Shown here one piece after another: positions 24,392 through 30,945 of a stretch of DNA of 64,000 nt (position 1 is its first letter; each line of letters begins with the position of its first letter). Location of the stretch: contig NZ_PNOT02000339.1 of assembly GCF_002879535.1 (NCBI RefSeq), positions 1 to 64,000 of the forward strand, given 5' to 3'. The position numbers and the translations under genes were made by a program. Under the pieces are notes generated by a model. That model ran no database searches and was not told where the DNA came from. It was given only the letters and a program-made list of their open reading frames with translations. The stretch is from Mesorhizobium intechi. Lineage in GTDB: Bacteria > Pseudomonadota > Alphaproteobacteria > Rhizobiales > Rhizobiaceae.

Positions 24392-24859
24392 TTACGCAGC
24401 GGTCTTGGCCTCGATCTGCTTGGCCTTGGCCGGAGCCGAGGTGATCGCGATCTTGCGCGGCTTCAGTTCCTCGGGAATGTTGCGCTTGAGGTCGACGAAG
24501 AGCAGGCCGTTCTTCAGCGTGGCGCCGACGACTTCAACATGGTCGGCAAGCTGGAAGCGGCGCTCGAAGGCCCTGGAGGCAATGCCGCGATAGAGCAGCT
24601 CCGAGCCTTCACCGTCACCCTCGTCCTTGCGCTCACCCTTCACGGTCAGCACGTTGCGGTGAGCTTCGATCGAGATTTCCTCGTCCGAGAAGCCGGCAAC
24701 CGCCATGGAGATCCGATAGGAATCCTCACCGGTGCGCTCGATATTGTAGGGCGGATAGGTCTGCGCGCCATCGGGCTGCGCGAGGGAATCCAGCATGGTG
24801 AACAGACGGTCGAAGCCGACGGTCGAACGGTAAAGCGGGGAAAAATCAACGTGACGCAT
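24392..24859 (-). CDS. Small heat shock protein, Hsp20/alpha-crystallin family
   Basis: An ATP-independent holdase of 155 residues that binds unfolding proteins under heat stress. The N-terminal arm (MRHVDFSPLYRSTVGFDRLF) is followed by the alpha-crystallin domain (YPPYNIERTGEDSYRISMAV to LVDLKRNIPEEL) with the typical GLLFVDL strand and a C-terminal extension holding RKIAI, the I-x-I anchor motif. It resembles class A rhizobial IbpA-type sHsps. The start at 24859 is preceded by AGGAG at 8-base spacing. Upstream are a heat-shock promoter-like sequence and a ROSE-like leader that can sequester the AGGAG, so both transcriptional and translational heat control are likely. Confidence 0.93.
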   Translation of the reverse strand: MRHVDFSPLYRSTVGFDRLFTMLDSLAQPDGAQTYPPYNIERTGEDSYRISMAVAGFSDEEISIEAHRNVLTVKGERKDEGDGEGSELLYRGIASRAFERRFQLADHVEVVGATLKNGLLFVDLKRNIPEELKPRKIAITSAPAKAKQIEAKTAA

Positions 24860-24955
24860 GATGTGTTCTCCTGTTGAGCAACATGGTTTGCGTATGGCCG
24901 GTGCGAAACCCGTAAGCGGCGTTTCGGCAAGACCAGCGGCCCCGACATTGGCGGC
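24860..24955 (-). ncRNA. ROSE-like RNA thermometer in the hsp20 leader
   Basis: On the minus strand, just before the start codon, TTGCT (24881-24877), loop CAAC, and AGGAG (24872-24868) can pair as U-G, U-A, G-G, C-G, U-A. This is the hallmark ROSE anti-Shine-Dalgarno pairing with a G-G mismatch. Farther upstream in the same leader there are two more hairpins: GCGGCC...GGCCGC (around 24958-24936) and CGAAAC...GTTTCG (around 24926-24903). A leader of about 95-100 bases with two or three hairpins and the Shine-Dalgarno in the last is the known ROSE layout in rhizobial small heat-shock genes. Not folded computationally. Confidence 0.65.
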
Positions 24956-24965
24956 CGCATTCCAC

Positions 24966-24994
24966 ATTTGGGGAGCGCTCGAATGCATTTCAAG
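24966..24994 (-). promoter_or_regulatory. Candidate RpoH (sigma-32) promoter of hsp20
   Basis: On the minus strand CTTGAA (24994-24989), a 15-base spacer and CCCCAAAT (24973-24966) match the heat-shock consensus CTTGAA-N13-15-CCCCATNT. The predicted transcript would start near 24958, giving a leader of about 100 bases that fits the ROSE-like structure. Confidence 0.65.
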
Positions 24995-24999
24995 ATTTC

Positions 25000-25339
25000 G
25001 CGCGGCGGCAAAAACTGAATGGTTTGCCTCCTTGATGAACGGCAGATGAACCGGCGCTTCGGCGCCCGTTCAGACAACCGTCGCTAAAATGACCTCAAGA
25101 TCAAGGATTGGCGGCGCCGGGTTTTGCAGAGGTGCCGCAACGAGGCCGAACCGGGTGTTAACGTCCCTTCCTCCCGGATCGACAGAGGCCGGAAGCACGC
25201 CCTCGAGCGGCTTCCGGCCTTCCCATTGCCATCCCGGCAAACCCGGATTTGCTTTGCTTTTAATGCATTGGCGTCTATCACCTTGACGGGCCCAGCCACG
25301 ACGGGCTGGAACGTGAAGACGCCGAGCACAAAGCGCCGA
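25000..25339. other. Intergenic space before the hydrolase gene
   Basis: No gene is supported here. The frame of the hydrolase stays open upstream to 25124 but lacks recognisable conservation. One imperfect inverted repeat (GAACCGGCGC...GCGCCCGTTC, about 25049-25072) is visible; there is no clear promoter motif. Confidence 0.5.
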
Positions 25340-26317
25340 ATGACGGACCTTTTCCAAGACACGCCGCTTTTCCACGAAACCGAAGGCAATCCGCGACCGG
25401 AAAACGCCACCGGCGGTTTTTTCATCACGCGCGACCGCAAGAAGATCCGCTATGGCCTGTTCGCGGCGGTGGCGCGCCCTATTCGGGGCACCGTCGTGCT
25501 GCTGTCCGGGCGCAACGAGTGCATCGAGAAATATTTCGAAACCATCCGCGACCTTGCCGCCCGCGGCTTTGGCGTCGCTACCCTCGACTGGCGCGGCCAG
25601 GGTGATTCCGACCGGCTGATCCGCGATCGCCAGCGCGGCTATGTCAGGTCCTTCCGCGACTACACGGCCGATCTGGAGCAGTTTTTCGAAGAGATCGTAC
25701 TGCCCGATTGCCGCGGGCCCTATTACATCCTCGCCCATTCGGCCGGGGCCGTGGTCGCGTTGCTCGCCGCGCCGTCCATGGTGAATCGCGTGCGCCGCAT
25801 GGTGCTGATCGCACCATTCCTGACGCTGCCCGACCTGCCGGTCTCGATCAGGACGGTCCGCCGTATCTGTTCGGTTTTTTGCGCCTTGGGTCTCGGCCGG
25901 CTCTATGCCGCCTGGGGTCCACGGCCCAGACACACGCTGCCTTTCCTTGCCAACAAGGTAACGTCGGATCCGCAGCGCTACCGCCGCAACACGCGCATCT
26001 ACGAAGAACATCCGCGAATGGCGCTTGGCGGTCCGACGATCCGCTGGCTGCAGGCGGCGGCGAAGGCGTCGGAAGCGGTCAGCGACCCCGACTTCATGGC
26101 CCGGATACAGGTGCCTCTGCTGATCATCGCCGCCGGCGCCGACCAGGTCGTCTCGACCAGGGCGGTGGAAGCCTACGCCAGAAGCCTGAGGCTCGGCTCG
26201 CTGCTGATGATCGACGGCTCCAAGCACGAAATCCTGCAGGAGGTCGATCTCTACCGCGAACAATTCCTTGCCGCCTTCGACGCCTTCATCCCCGGCTCGG
26301 ACGATCCGACGGCCTGA
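25340..26317 (+). CDS. Alpha/beta hydrolase, lysophospholipase (PldB-like)
   Basis: A 325-residue serine hydrolase of the monoacylglycerol-lipase/lysophospholipase group. Visible signs: the early FFITRDRKKIRYGLFAAV strand, TVVLLSGRNECIEKYFE, LDWRGQGDSDR (oxyanion-side loop), the nucleophile elbow ILAHSAGAVVALL with the catalytic Ser, IIAAGADQVVS with the acid Asp, and DGSKHEILQE with the catalytic His. No signal peptide or membrane segment is evident, so it should be cytoplasmic or peripheral. ATG 25340 is chosen because the conserved sequence begins with MTDLFQDTPLF; a clear RBS is not visible. Monocistronic; phospholipid turnover is the likely role. Confidence 0.87.
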   Translation: MTDLFQDTPLFHETEGNPRPENATGGFFITRDRKKIRYGLFAAVARPIRGTVVLLSGRNECIEKYFETIRDLAARGFGVATLDWRGQGDSDRLIRDRQRGYVRSFRDYTADLEQFFEEIVLPDCRGPYYILAHSAGAVVALLAAPSMVNRVRRMVLIAPFLTLPDLPVSIRTVRRICSVFCALGLGRLYAAWGPRPRHTLPFLANKVTSDPQRYRRNTRIYEEHPRMALGGPTIRWLQAAAKASEAVSDPDFMARIQVPLLIIAAGADQVVSTRAVEAYARSLRLGSLLMIDGSKHEILQEVDLYREQFLAAFDAFIPGSDDPTA

Positions 26318-26481
26318 CAAGCACCGCGGTCCTTTCACAGGCCGGCATAGCTGACACACCGTTGTCAGGATGATCGGTCAGCCGCTCCTCGCGGCGCGCA
26401 AACCGCTAAAGATTCTGACAGCCAGCGCTCGCGCCGAAATGCTCATCTCAATGCGTCGAATTGAACGCCATGGAGATGAGA

Positions 26482-26637
26482 ATGACCGAGAAAACCTGCG
26501 CCGCCTGCGATTGCCAGCTGGATGCCAACCCGATCCGCGTCAAGGTCGGCGGCAAGACCGTCGAGGTCTGCTGCGAGGAATGCGCGACGGCGCTGAACGA
26601 GGCCGGCGCCTCGGCGGCCGGCGTGAGCGAGGATTGA
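26482..26637 (+). CDS. Cys-rich metal-binding mini-protein (TRASH/YHS-like pattern)
   Basis: A 51-residue protein (55 if started at ATG 26470). The sequence begins TEKTCAACDCQLD and has KVGGKTVEVCCEECATAL, giving the pattern C-x2-C-x-C ... C-C-x2-C around a short beta hairpin. This resembles single treble-clef or TRASH-like metal-binding units that take up Zn or Cu; I cannot name a characterised homologue. ATG 26482 is favoured because GGAG lies 6 bases before it. The following DUF1127 gene starts 3 bases after the stop, so the two are surely cotranscribed. Too short for standard gene-length cut-offs and easily missed. Confidence 0.75.
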   Translation: MTEKTCAACDCQLDANPIRVKVGGKTVEVCCEECATALNEAGASAAGVSED

Positions 26638-26640
26638 GCC

Positions 26641-26886
26641 ATGCGCACCGATCACGCGGTGGCGCAACGCCTGGCTGGCCAGCCGCCAGCGCCGCCAGCC
26701 CGCACCGAAACCAGCCTGCAGGCCTTGCACGCCCAATGCATCGCGGCGGCGAGATGGATTGCCAGCCAGATGGAGAAGCGCCGCAGCCGGCTTGCCTTGC
26801 TGGAAATGACCGACGAACAGCTCAAGGACATCGGTCTGTCACGCGCTCAAGCCTATTCGGAATTCAGGCGTCGCCCGTGGGACTGA
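26641..26886 (+). CDS. DUF1127 domain protein
   Basis: An 81-residue protein whose C-terminal half, RRSRLALLEMTDEQLKDIGLSRAQAYSEF, is the DUF1127 motif (YjiS-like). DUF1127 proteins in Agrobacterium and Rhodobacter bind RNA or affect phosphate, carbon and stress responses; the role here is unknown. The N-terminal half is Ala/Pro-rich and then helical. The start ATG 26641 has GAGGA at 26629-26633, inside the end of the Cys-rich gene 3 bases upstream, indicating coupled translation. Confidence 0.88.
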   Translation: MRTDHAVAQRLAGQPPAPPARTETSLQALHAQCIAAARWIASQMEKRRSRLALLEMTDEQLKDIGLSRAQAYSEFRRRPWD

Positions 26887-26992
26887 GAAGCGTCCGTCGA
26901 GAAGTCTCCTGACAGGATTGGGCAGGCCGGTTGCGTAAGATGCCCATCGCAATGCCGGAGACCTTTCCGGCGCAGGGGACAACGCAGCGGCC

Positions 26993-27823
26993 ATGTCGCA
27001 ATTCACCGTTCAGCTCCTTCTTGACACCGGCACCGTCAGGGTGCGCGATGTCGTCTGCAGCGGCGAATGCCGTCACAGGAGCGATGATGAATGCACGTCG
27101 GCGACGCATCTGGTGTTTGCCTATCGCGGCGTTTTCGTGCGCCATGTCGGCCGCAACGATGCGGTCGCGGAAGCCAACCAGCTGCTGTTCTTCAATGAGG
27201 CTGAGGCCTACCGGATCAGCCATCCCATCGAGGGCGGCGACGCCTGCCTCGACCTTGTCATCGAGGAGGGCCAGTTGCGAGAACTGGCGCCGAAGGACCA
27301 GTTGCGCGCCGGCGGCCTCCTGGCGTTTCGTCGCCAGCGCCGGCGCATCGATCCGCGCGCGCAGGCGCTGGTGGCGCTGCTGCGCCATAGCCTGAACCGC
27401 AATATCGCCGAAACGCTTGAGGCCGAGACGCTGGCGCTAACGCTGGTGCGGCGCTCGCTCGGCGAGCGCACTTCGCATGTCGCAGGCGCCAGCCCCGGAC
27501 GGCAAAAGCTGGTCGACCGCGCCAAACTGGTACTGGCGTCGGATCTGTCGCGGCGCTGGACGCTCGCGGAGATCGCCGCCGAGGTCGGCGTCTCGCCGGT
27601 CTATCTGACGCAAATATTCCAGCAGGTCGAGGCCATGCCGCTCTATCGCTATCATCTGCGCCTGCGGCTGGCGCGCGCGCTCGACCTGCTTGGCCGCTAC
27701 GACAATCTGACCGCGCTCGGCATGGACCTCGGGTTCTCCAGCCACAGCCATTTCAGCGCGTCGTTCAGACAGGTCTACGGACGCACGCCGGCGGAGTTCC
27801 AGCGCTCGATCAGATCGCGCTGA
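26993..27823 (+). CDS. AraC family transcriptional regulator
   Basis: A 276-residue regulator. The N-terminal part is a cupin-like sensing domain (LVFAYRGVFVRHVGRNDAVA, ANQLLFFNEAEAYRISHPI) with several Cys and His early on (CSGECRHRSDDEC). The C-terminal AraC DNA-binding domain covers about residues 175-270 with the two helix-turn-helices WTLAEIAAEVGVSPVYLTQIFQ and LTALGMDLGFSSHSHFSASF, then VYGRTPAEFQ. The Cys/His cluster near residues 22-35 (CSGECRHRSDDEC) might sense a metal or oxidant; that is inference. It follows the Cys-rich/DUF1127 pair on the same strand after 106 bases. Confidence 0.9.
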   Translation: MSQFTVQLLLDTGTVRVRDVVCSGECRHRSDDECTSATHLVFAYRGVFVRHVGRNDAVAEANQLLFFNEAEAYRISHPIEGGDACLDLVIEEGQLRELAPKDQLRAGGLLAFRRQRRRIDPRAQALVALLRHSLNRNIAETLEAETLALTLVRRSLGERTSHVAGASPGRQKLVDRAKLVLASDLSRRWTLAEIAAEVGVSPVYLTQIFQQVEAMPLYRYHLRLRLARALDLLGRYDNLTALGMDLGFSSHSHFSASFRQVYGRTPAEFQRSIRSR

Positions 27824-27852
27824 AGCAACTGCTTCAAGGAAGCGCAGAGATA

Positions 27853-28641
27853 TCAGCCGCGCAGGGCAGCCATGGCGGCGGCGTGAAGCTCCGGCGTCGC
27901 CGCCGCCAGCACATCGCCGCCCTTTTCCGCTGGGCCGCCATCGAAGGTGGTGACAACGCCGCCCGCCTTCTCGATGATCGGGATCAGCGCCACGATATCG
28001 TACGGTTTCAGGCCGGGATCGGCGACAATGTCGACGCTCCCCGAGGCGATCATGGCGAAGGCATAGCAATCGGCGCCGTAGCGGGCGAGTTGGACCCGTT
28101 TCTCGAAGGCGTCATAGCGGGTGCGCGCCTCGCCCTTGAACAGCGCCGGCGTGGTGGTGAACAGCGTCGCCTCATCGAGCCTTGTCGTCTTGCGGGTCGA
28201 AAGCTCGCGCGGGCCGCCCGGCCCCTCATAGTGCGAGCCCGAGGCGTTGGCGTAGAACAGTTCGCCGGTGAAAGGCTGCGCCATCATGCCGGCGACCGCG
28301 TCGCCGTCGACCGTCAGTCCGACCAGTGTCCCCCACACTGGCAGGCCGGAGATGAAGGCACGCGTGCCGTCGATCGGGTCGATCACCCAGACATGCCTGC
28401 TGGAGATGTTCTCGCTGCCGTGCTCCTCGCCGAGGATGCCATGCTCGGGATACTGCGCCGATATCAGCGCCCGGATGGCGCGTTCGGTCTCGCGGTCCGC
28501 TTCCGTGACCGGGTCGAAACTGCCCTTTTCCTTATTGGCCACGGCGCCCTGGACGCGAAAGCGCGGCAAGGTCTCGGCCGCCGCCGCCTGCGCGATGCGG
28601 CGCATGAAATCGATGCTGATGTCCAACTGATTCTCCCGCAT
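27853..28641 (-). CDS. hisN: Histidinol-phosphatase (inositol-monophosphatase family)
   Basis: A 262-residue Mg2+-dependent phosphatase. Motifs of the IMPase superfamily are present: FDPVTEADRETERAIR, GILGEEHGSE (Glu metal ligand), WVIDPIDGTRAFISGLPVWGTLVGL (DPIDGT metal site), and YGADCYAFAMIASGSVDIVADPGLKPYDIVALIPIIEKAGG with the late WD-equivalent Asp. The DPIDGTRAF plus PVWG pattern is that of HisN, the histidinol-phosphate phosphatase of actinobacteria and alphaproteobacteria, rather than SuhB. ATG 28641 is chosen as a normal family start; the frame extends to 28683. No his gene is adjacent, as usual for hisN. Confidence 0.87.
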   Translation of the reverse strand: MRENQLDISIDFMRRIAQAAAAETLPRFRVQGAVANKEKGSFDPVTEADRETERAIRALISAQYPEHGILGEEHGSENISSRHVWVIDPIDGTRAFISGLPVWGTLVGLTVDGDAVAGMMAQPFTGELFYANASGSHYEGPGGPRELSTRKTTRLDEATLFTTTPALFKGEARTRYDAFEKRVQLARYGADCYAFAMIASGSVDIVADPGLKPYDIVALIPIIEKAGGVVTTFDGGPAEKGGDVLAAATPELHAAAMAALRG

Positions 28642-28828
28642 TGCCGAGTGCCCCACCGGGCCATGCCGACACTTTCCCGCCAAAACAAGCCTGTTTATCG
28701 ATTTATTCGCGGCGACACTTGTTGCTCAAATGTCACATCTTCGTCATCGAAACGCAATTTCCACATCACTCTGAATTAAAAAATCCTGAACGTCGCTTGA
28801 CATTTGTGCACCGCACAATACCCTCAAC

Positions 28829-28915
28829 GTCGGACAGGGTTTCCTGTCCATGCCCTCCTTGGGCGTTTCCTCCCTAGACTTCGACCGTATCGTGCAAACG
28901 ATGCGGTCTTTTTTT
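28829..28915 (+). ncRNA. Candidate trans-acting small RNA, alpha-r type (CCUCC loops)
   Basis: A compact, non-coding, about 87-base unit on the plus strand between two minus-strand genes. It has three perfect or near-perfect hairpins in a row: GGACAGG-GTTT-CCTGTCC (28832-28849), GCCC-TCCTT-GGGC (28852-28864, anti-Shine-Dalgarno-like loop), a single-stranded GTTTCCTCCCTAGACTT (28865-28881), and a terminator hairpin 28883-28908 followed by seven T. TTGACA stands at 28797-28802 with a weak TACCCT 16 bases later. The layout with exposed CCUCC/CUCCC is like the rhizobial alpha-r14/alpha-r15 (NfeR1, AbcR) sRNAs that block ribosome binding of transporter mRNAs. The family label is inference. Confidence 0.72.
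28883..28915 (+). terminator. Terminator of the candidate small RNA
   Basis: An 11-bp stem GACCGTATCGT / ACGATGCGGTC with a central T-G wobble, loop GCAA, then T7 (28909-28915). It works only on the plus strand, and no plus-strand protein gene precedes it within 1 kb, which is why it implies a small RNA. Confidence 0.88.
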
Positions 28916-28940
28916 ACACCTGCACCTCGGGCCGGCTATT

Positions 28941-29855
28941 TCACTCCGCGGCCAGCGGCAGGTCGATGAAGTGATGGTCGGGCATCGCCATCAGATCCGC
29001 TGAAAATCGCGTCAGATCGTCGGCCAGCGCGTCGAAGCCAGCGACTTTCTCGAACGTCCGCTCATTCATATAGAGCCCGCGATTGACCTCGATCTGCAGC
29101 GCATGCAGATGCCGCGCCGGGCGGCCATAATGTTCCGTGATGAAGCCGCCGGCATACGGCTTGTTGTGGGCGACGGTATAGCCCATCGCGGTCAAGAGCC
29201 CGATCGCCGTCTCGGTCAGGGCGGCGGTCGCCGAGATACCGAAACGGTCGCCGATGATGAAGTCCGGCCGCAAGCCGCTGTCGCCGACGCGGATGCTTGC
29301 CGGCATCGAATGGCAGTCGATCAGCACGGCAAAGCCGAAACGAGCATGGGTTCTGGTCAAAAGCCGCTTCAGCGTCTCGTGATAGGGCTTGTAGACGGCC
29401 TCGATGCGAGCGACGGCTTCGGCGAGCGGCAGGCGACCGGAATAGATGTCGAGGCCCTCGCCCACCAGCTTGGGCACGGTGCCAAGTCCGCCGGCCACCC
29501 GCGCCGAGCGGATGTTGCAGAAGGACGGCACCGGCTCGGCGAACATGCGCGGGTCGAGCTCCCACGGCTCGCGGTTGACGTCGAGATAGGCGCGCGGAAA
29601 ATTCGCGGCCAGCATCGGCGCGCCAAGCGCCACGGCGCCGCCGAACAGCTCATCGACGTAGCAATCTTCCGAGCGGCGGATGGCGTTGCGGTCGAGCCTC
29701 GCCATGGCGAGGAAGCGTTCCGGATAGTAGCGGCCGCTATGCGGTGAGTTGAACAGGAAGGGGACGCGCTGTTCGACGCCCGATCGGATTTCGAAGGGTT
29801 GAACGACCGAAAAATCCTCGGCTGCCGTCTTCAATTTGCACGAACCCAAAAACAC
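28941..29855 (-). CDS. N-formylglutamate amidohydrolase family protein (copy 1)
   Basis: A metal-dependent amidohydrolase (PF05013, HutG-type) of about 300 residues that hydrolyses N-formyl-L-glutamate or a similar acyl amino acid. Conserved pieces: VPFLFNSPHSGRYYPERFL, RRSEDCYVDELF, ANFPRAYLDVNREPWELD, GFAVLIDCHSMPAS and LQIEVNRGLYMNE, giving the His/Asp/Glu metal ligands. The start is uncertain: no ATG fits, and GTG 29855, TTG 29849, TTG 29834 and the far GTG 29957 are in frame; homologues I recall begin near KTAAEDFSVVQPFEI, so the start should be between 29834 and 29855. There are no hut genes beside it. Divergent from cpdR. Confidence 0.85.
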   Translation of the reverse strand: MFLGSCKLKTAAEDFSVVQPFEIRSGVEQRVPFLFNSPHSGRYYPERFLAMARLDRNAIRRSEDCYVDELFGGAVALGAPMLAANFPRAYLDVNREPWELDPRMFAEPVPSFCNIRSARVAGGLGTVPKLVGEGLDIYSGRLPLAEAVARIEAVYKPYHETLKRLLTRTHARFGFAVLIDCHSMPASIRVGDSGLRPDFIIGDRFGISATAALTETAIGLLTAMGYTVAHNKPYAGGFITEHYGRPARHLHALQIEVNRGLYMNERTFEKVAGFDALADDLTRFSADLMAMPDHHFIDLPLAAE

Positions 29856-30045
29856 CGATGCATCATCGTATGAAAGTGCCACCTTGCTGGCCGCATGTCC
29901 AGCATTTCGCCGGCCGCATCGCCCTGCCGAATGCGGATAACGCTCCGCCGTATTCACTTGATGTTTACCGTCACCGACTCATATACAGGATGGTTAACGG
30001 GCTGCCTGGGCGGCAGTCTCGGGCGGGTGATTCGGACGGGATATC

Positions 30046-30408
30046 ATGGCACGCATTCTTCTGGCGGAAGACGACGACGATATGCGTCGTTTCCTCGTCA
30101 AGGCGCTGGAACGCGCCGGCTACCAGGTCAGCGATTTCGACAATGGCGCCAGCGCCTATGAGCGGCTGCGCGAAGAGCCGTTCTCGCTGCTGTTGACCGA
30201 CATCGTCATGCCGGAGATGGACGGCATCGAACTGGCGCGTCGCGCCACCGAGATCGATCCCGACCTCAAGGTCATGTTCATCACCGGTTTCGCCGCCGTT
30301 GCGCTGAACCCGGATTCCAAGGCGCCGAAAGACGCCAAGGTGCTCTCCAAGCCCTTCCACCTGCGCGATCTCGTCAACGAGGTCGAGAAGATGCTGCAGG
30401 CCGCCTGA
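30046..30408 (+). CDS. cpdR: CpdR-type single-domain response regulator
   Basis: A 120-residue receiver domain without an output domain. The acidic pocket is AEDDDDM, the phosphoacceptor is Asp52 in LLTDIVMPEMDGIEL, the switch Thr is in MFITGFAAVAL, and the conserved Lys is in LSKPFHLRDLV. The sequence closely matches CpdR of Caulobacter/Sinorhizobium, which when unphosphorylated directs ClpXP to substrates such as CtrA-pathway proteins; ChpT phosphorylates it. It therefore links to cell cycle control and, in rhizobia, bacteroid differentiation. A hairpin GGCCGC-CTGA-GCGGCC (30399-30414) overlaps the stop codon. ATG 30046. Confidence 0.93.
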   Translation: MARILLAEDDDDMRRFLVKALERAGYQVSDFDNGASAYERLREEPFSLLLTDIVMPEMDGIELARRATEIDPDLKVMFITGFAAVALNPDSKAPKDAKVLSKPFHLRDLVNEVEKMLQAA

Positions 30409-30482
30409 GCGGCCTTCAGCTGCGGCATCGACACTTGTTTGCCGATGCGGCGAGACGACGCCTTCTTTCCTTTTTCTCGCTA

Positions 30483-30513
30483 TTGACGCGCCGGACCAAA
30501 AGTGGTGTATGCG
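30483..30513 (+). promoter_or_regulatory. Candidate promoter of tRNA-Val
   Basis: TTGACG at 30483-30488 is followed after 17-19 bases by TGTATGCG (30506-30513), a typical alphaproteobacterial stable-RNA promoter. Its expected start lies a few bases before the tRNA. Confidence 0.5.
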
Positions 30514-30524
30514 CGGCTTCGGAT

Positions 30525-30599
30525 GGGCGTGTAGCTCAGCGGGAGAGCACTGCATTGACATTGCAGGGGTCACAGGTTCAATCCCTGTCACGCCCACCA
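30525..30599 (+). tRNA. tRNA-Val(GAC)
   Basis: A 75-base tRNA with encoded CCA. The acceptor stem GGGCGTG pairs with CACGCCC at the 3' end, followed by discriminator A and CCA. The D-arm region has GTAGCTCAGCGGGAGAGC, the anticodon loop is ATTGACATT with anticodon GAC (valine codon GUC, the commonest Val codon in this high-GC genome together with GUG), and the T-arm GGTTCAATCC is standard. No gene interrupts it. Confidence 0.97.
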
Positions 30600-30945
30600 T
30601 CCAACAAATGCGGGCAATAGGGCGACAAGGCAGGACGCTGCCAAGGCTTTGCCTCCGCGCACCCTGACTCCCCCACCGCCTCCTCCCTTACGGTCCCGGT
30701 CGTTCATCGAATCATTGCGGTGTCGGATCAGGCCGTGTTGCCGCCGCCCGGCGTGCCACCGCCCCTGCCTTCGCGGCAAGGCGCATCGCCGAGCACCGAA
30801 ACGGCAATGCAGCCAGAACGACGTTTCTGGAAACGCTAAACCCGTGACATTCTCCTCAATGTGGACGCGCTGGTTACGCAGCGCCTGGTCGCGTCCGGGG
30901 GAGAAGTTGGTTCAAAAGAAGATTCGCATCCTGCGCGAACCGTCT
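30600..30945. other. Intergenic space after tRNA-Val
   Basis: A 346-base space between tRNA-Val and the 3' end of the DUF993 gene. No gene, promoter, integrase or duplicated tRNA end (att site) is visible; the short open frames in it have no recognisable similarity. I see no T-tailed hairpin to terminate the DUF993 transcript. Confidence 0.5.

Noticed and set aside
30525..30945. tRNA-Val as an integration site for the catabolic island that follows
   Set aside because: There is no integrase gene and no repeated tRNA 3' sequence within the window, and the island has base composition like its surroundings.
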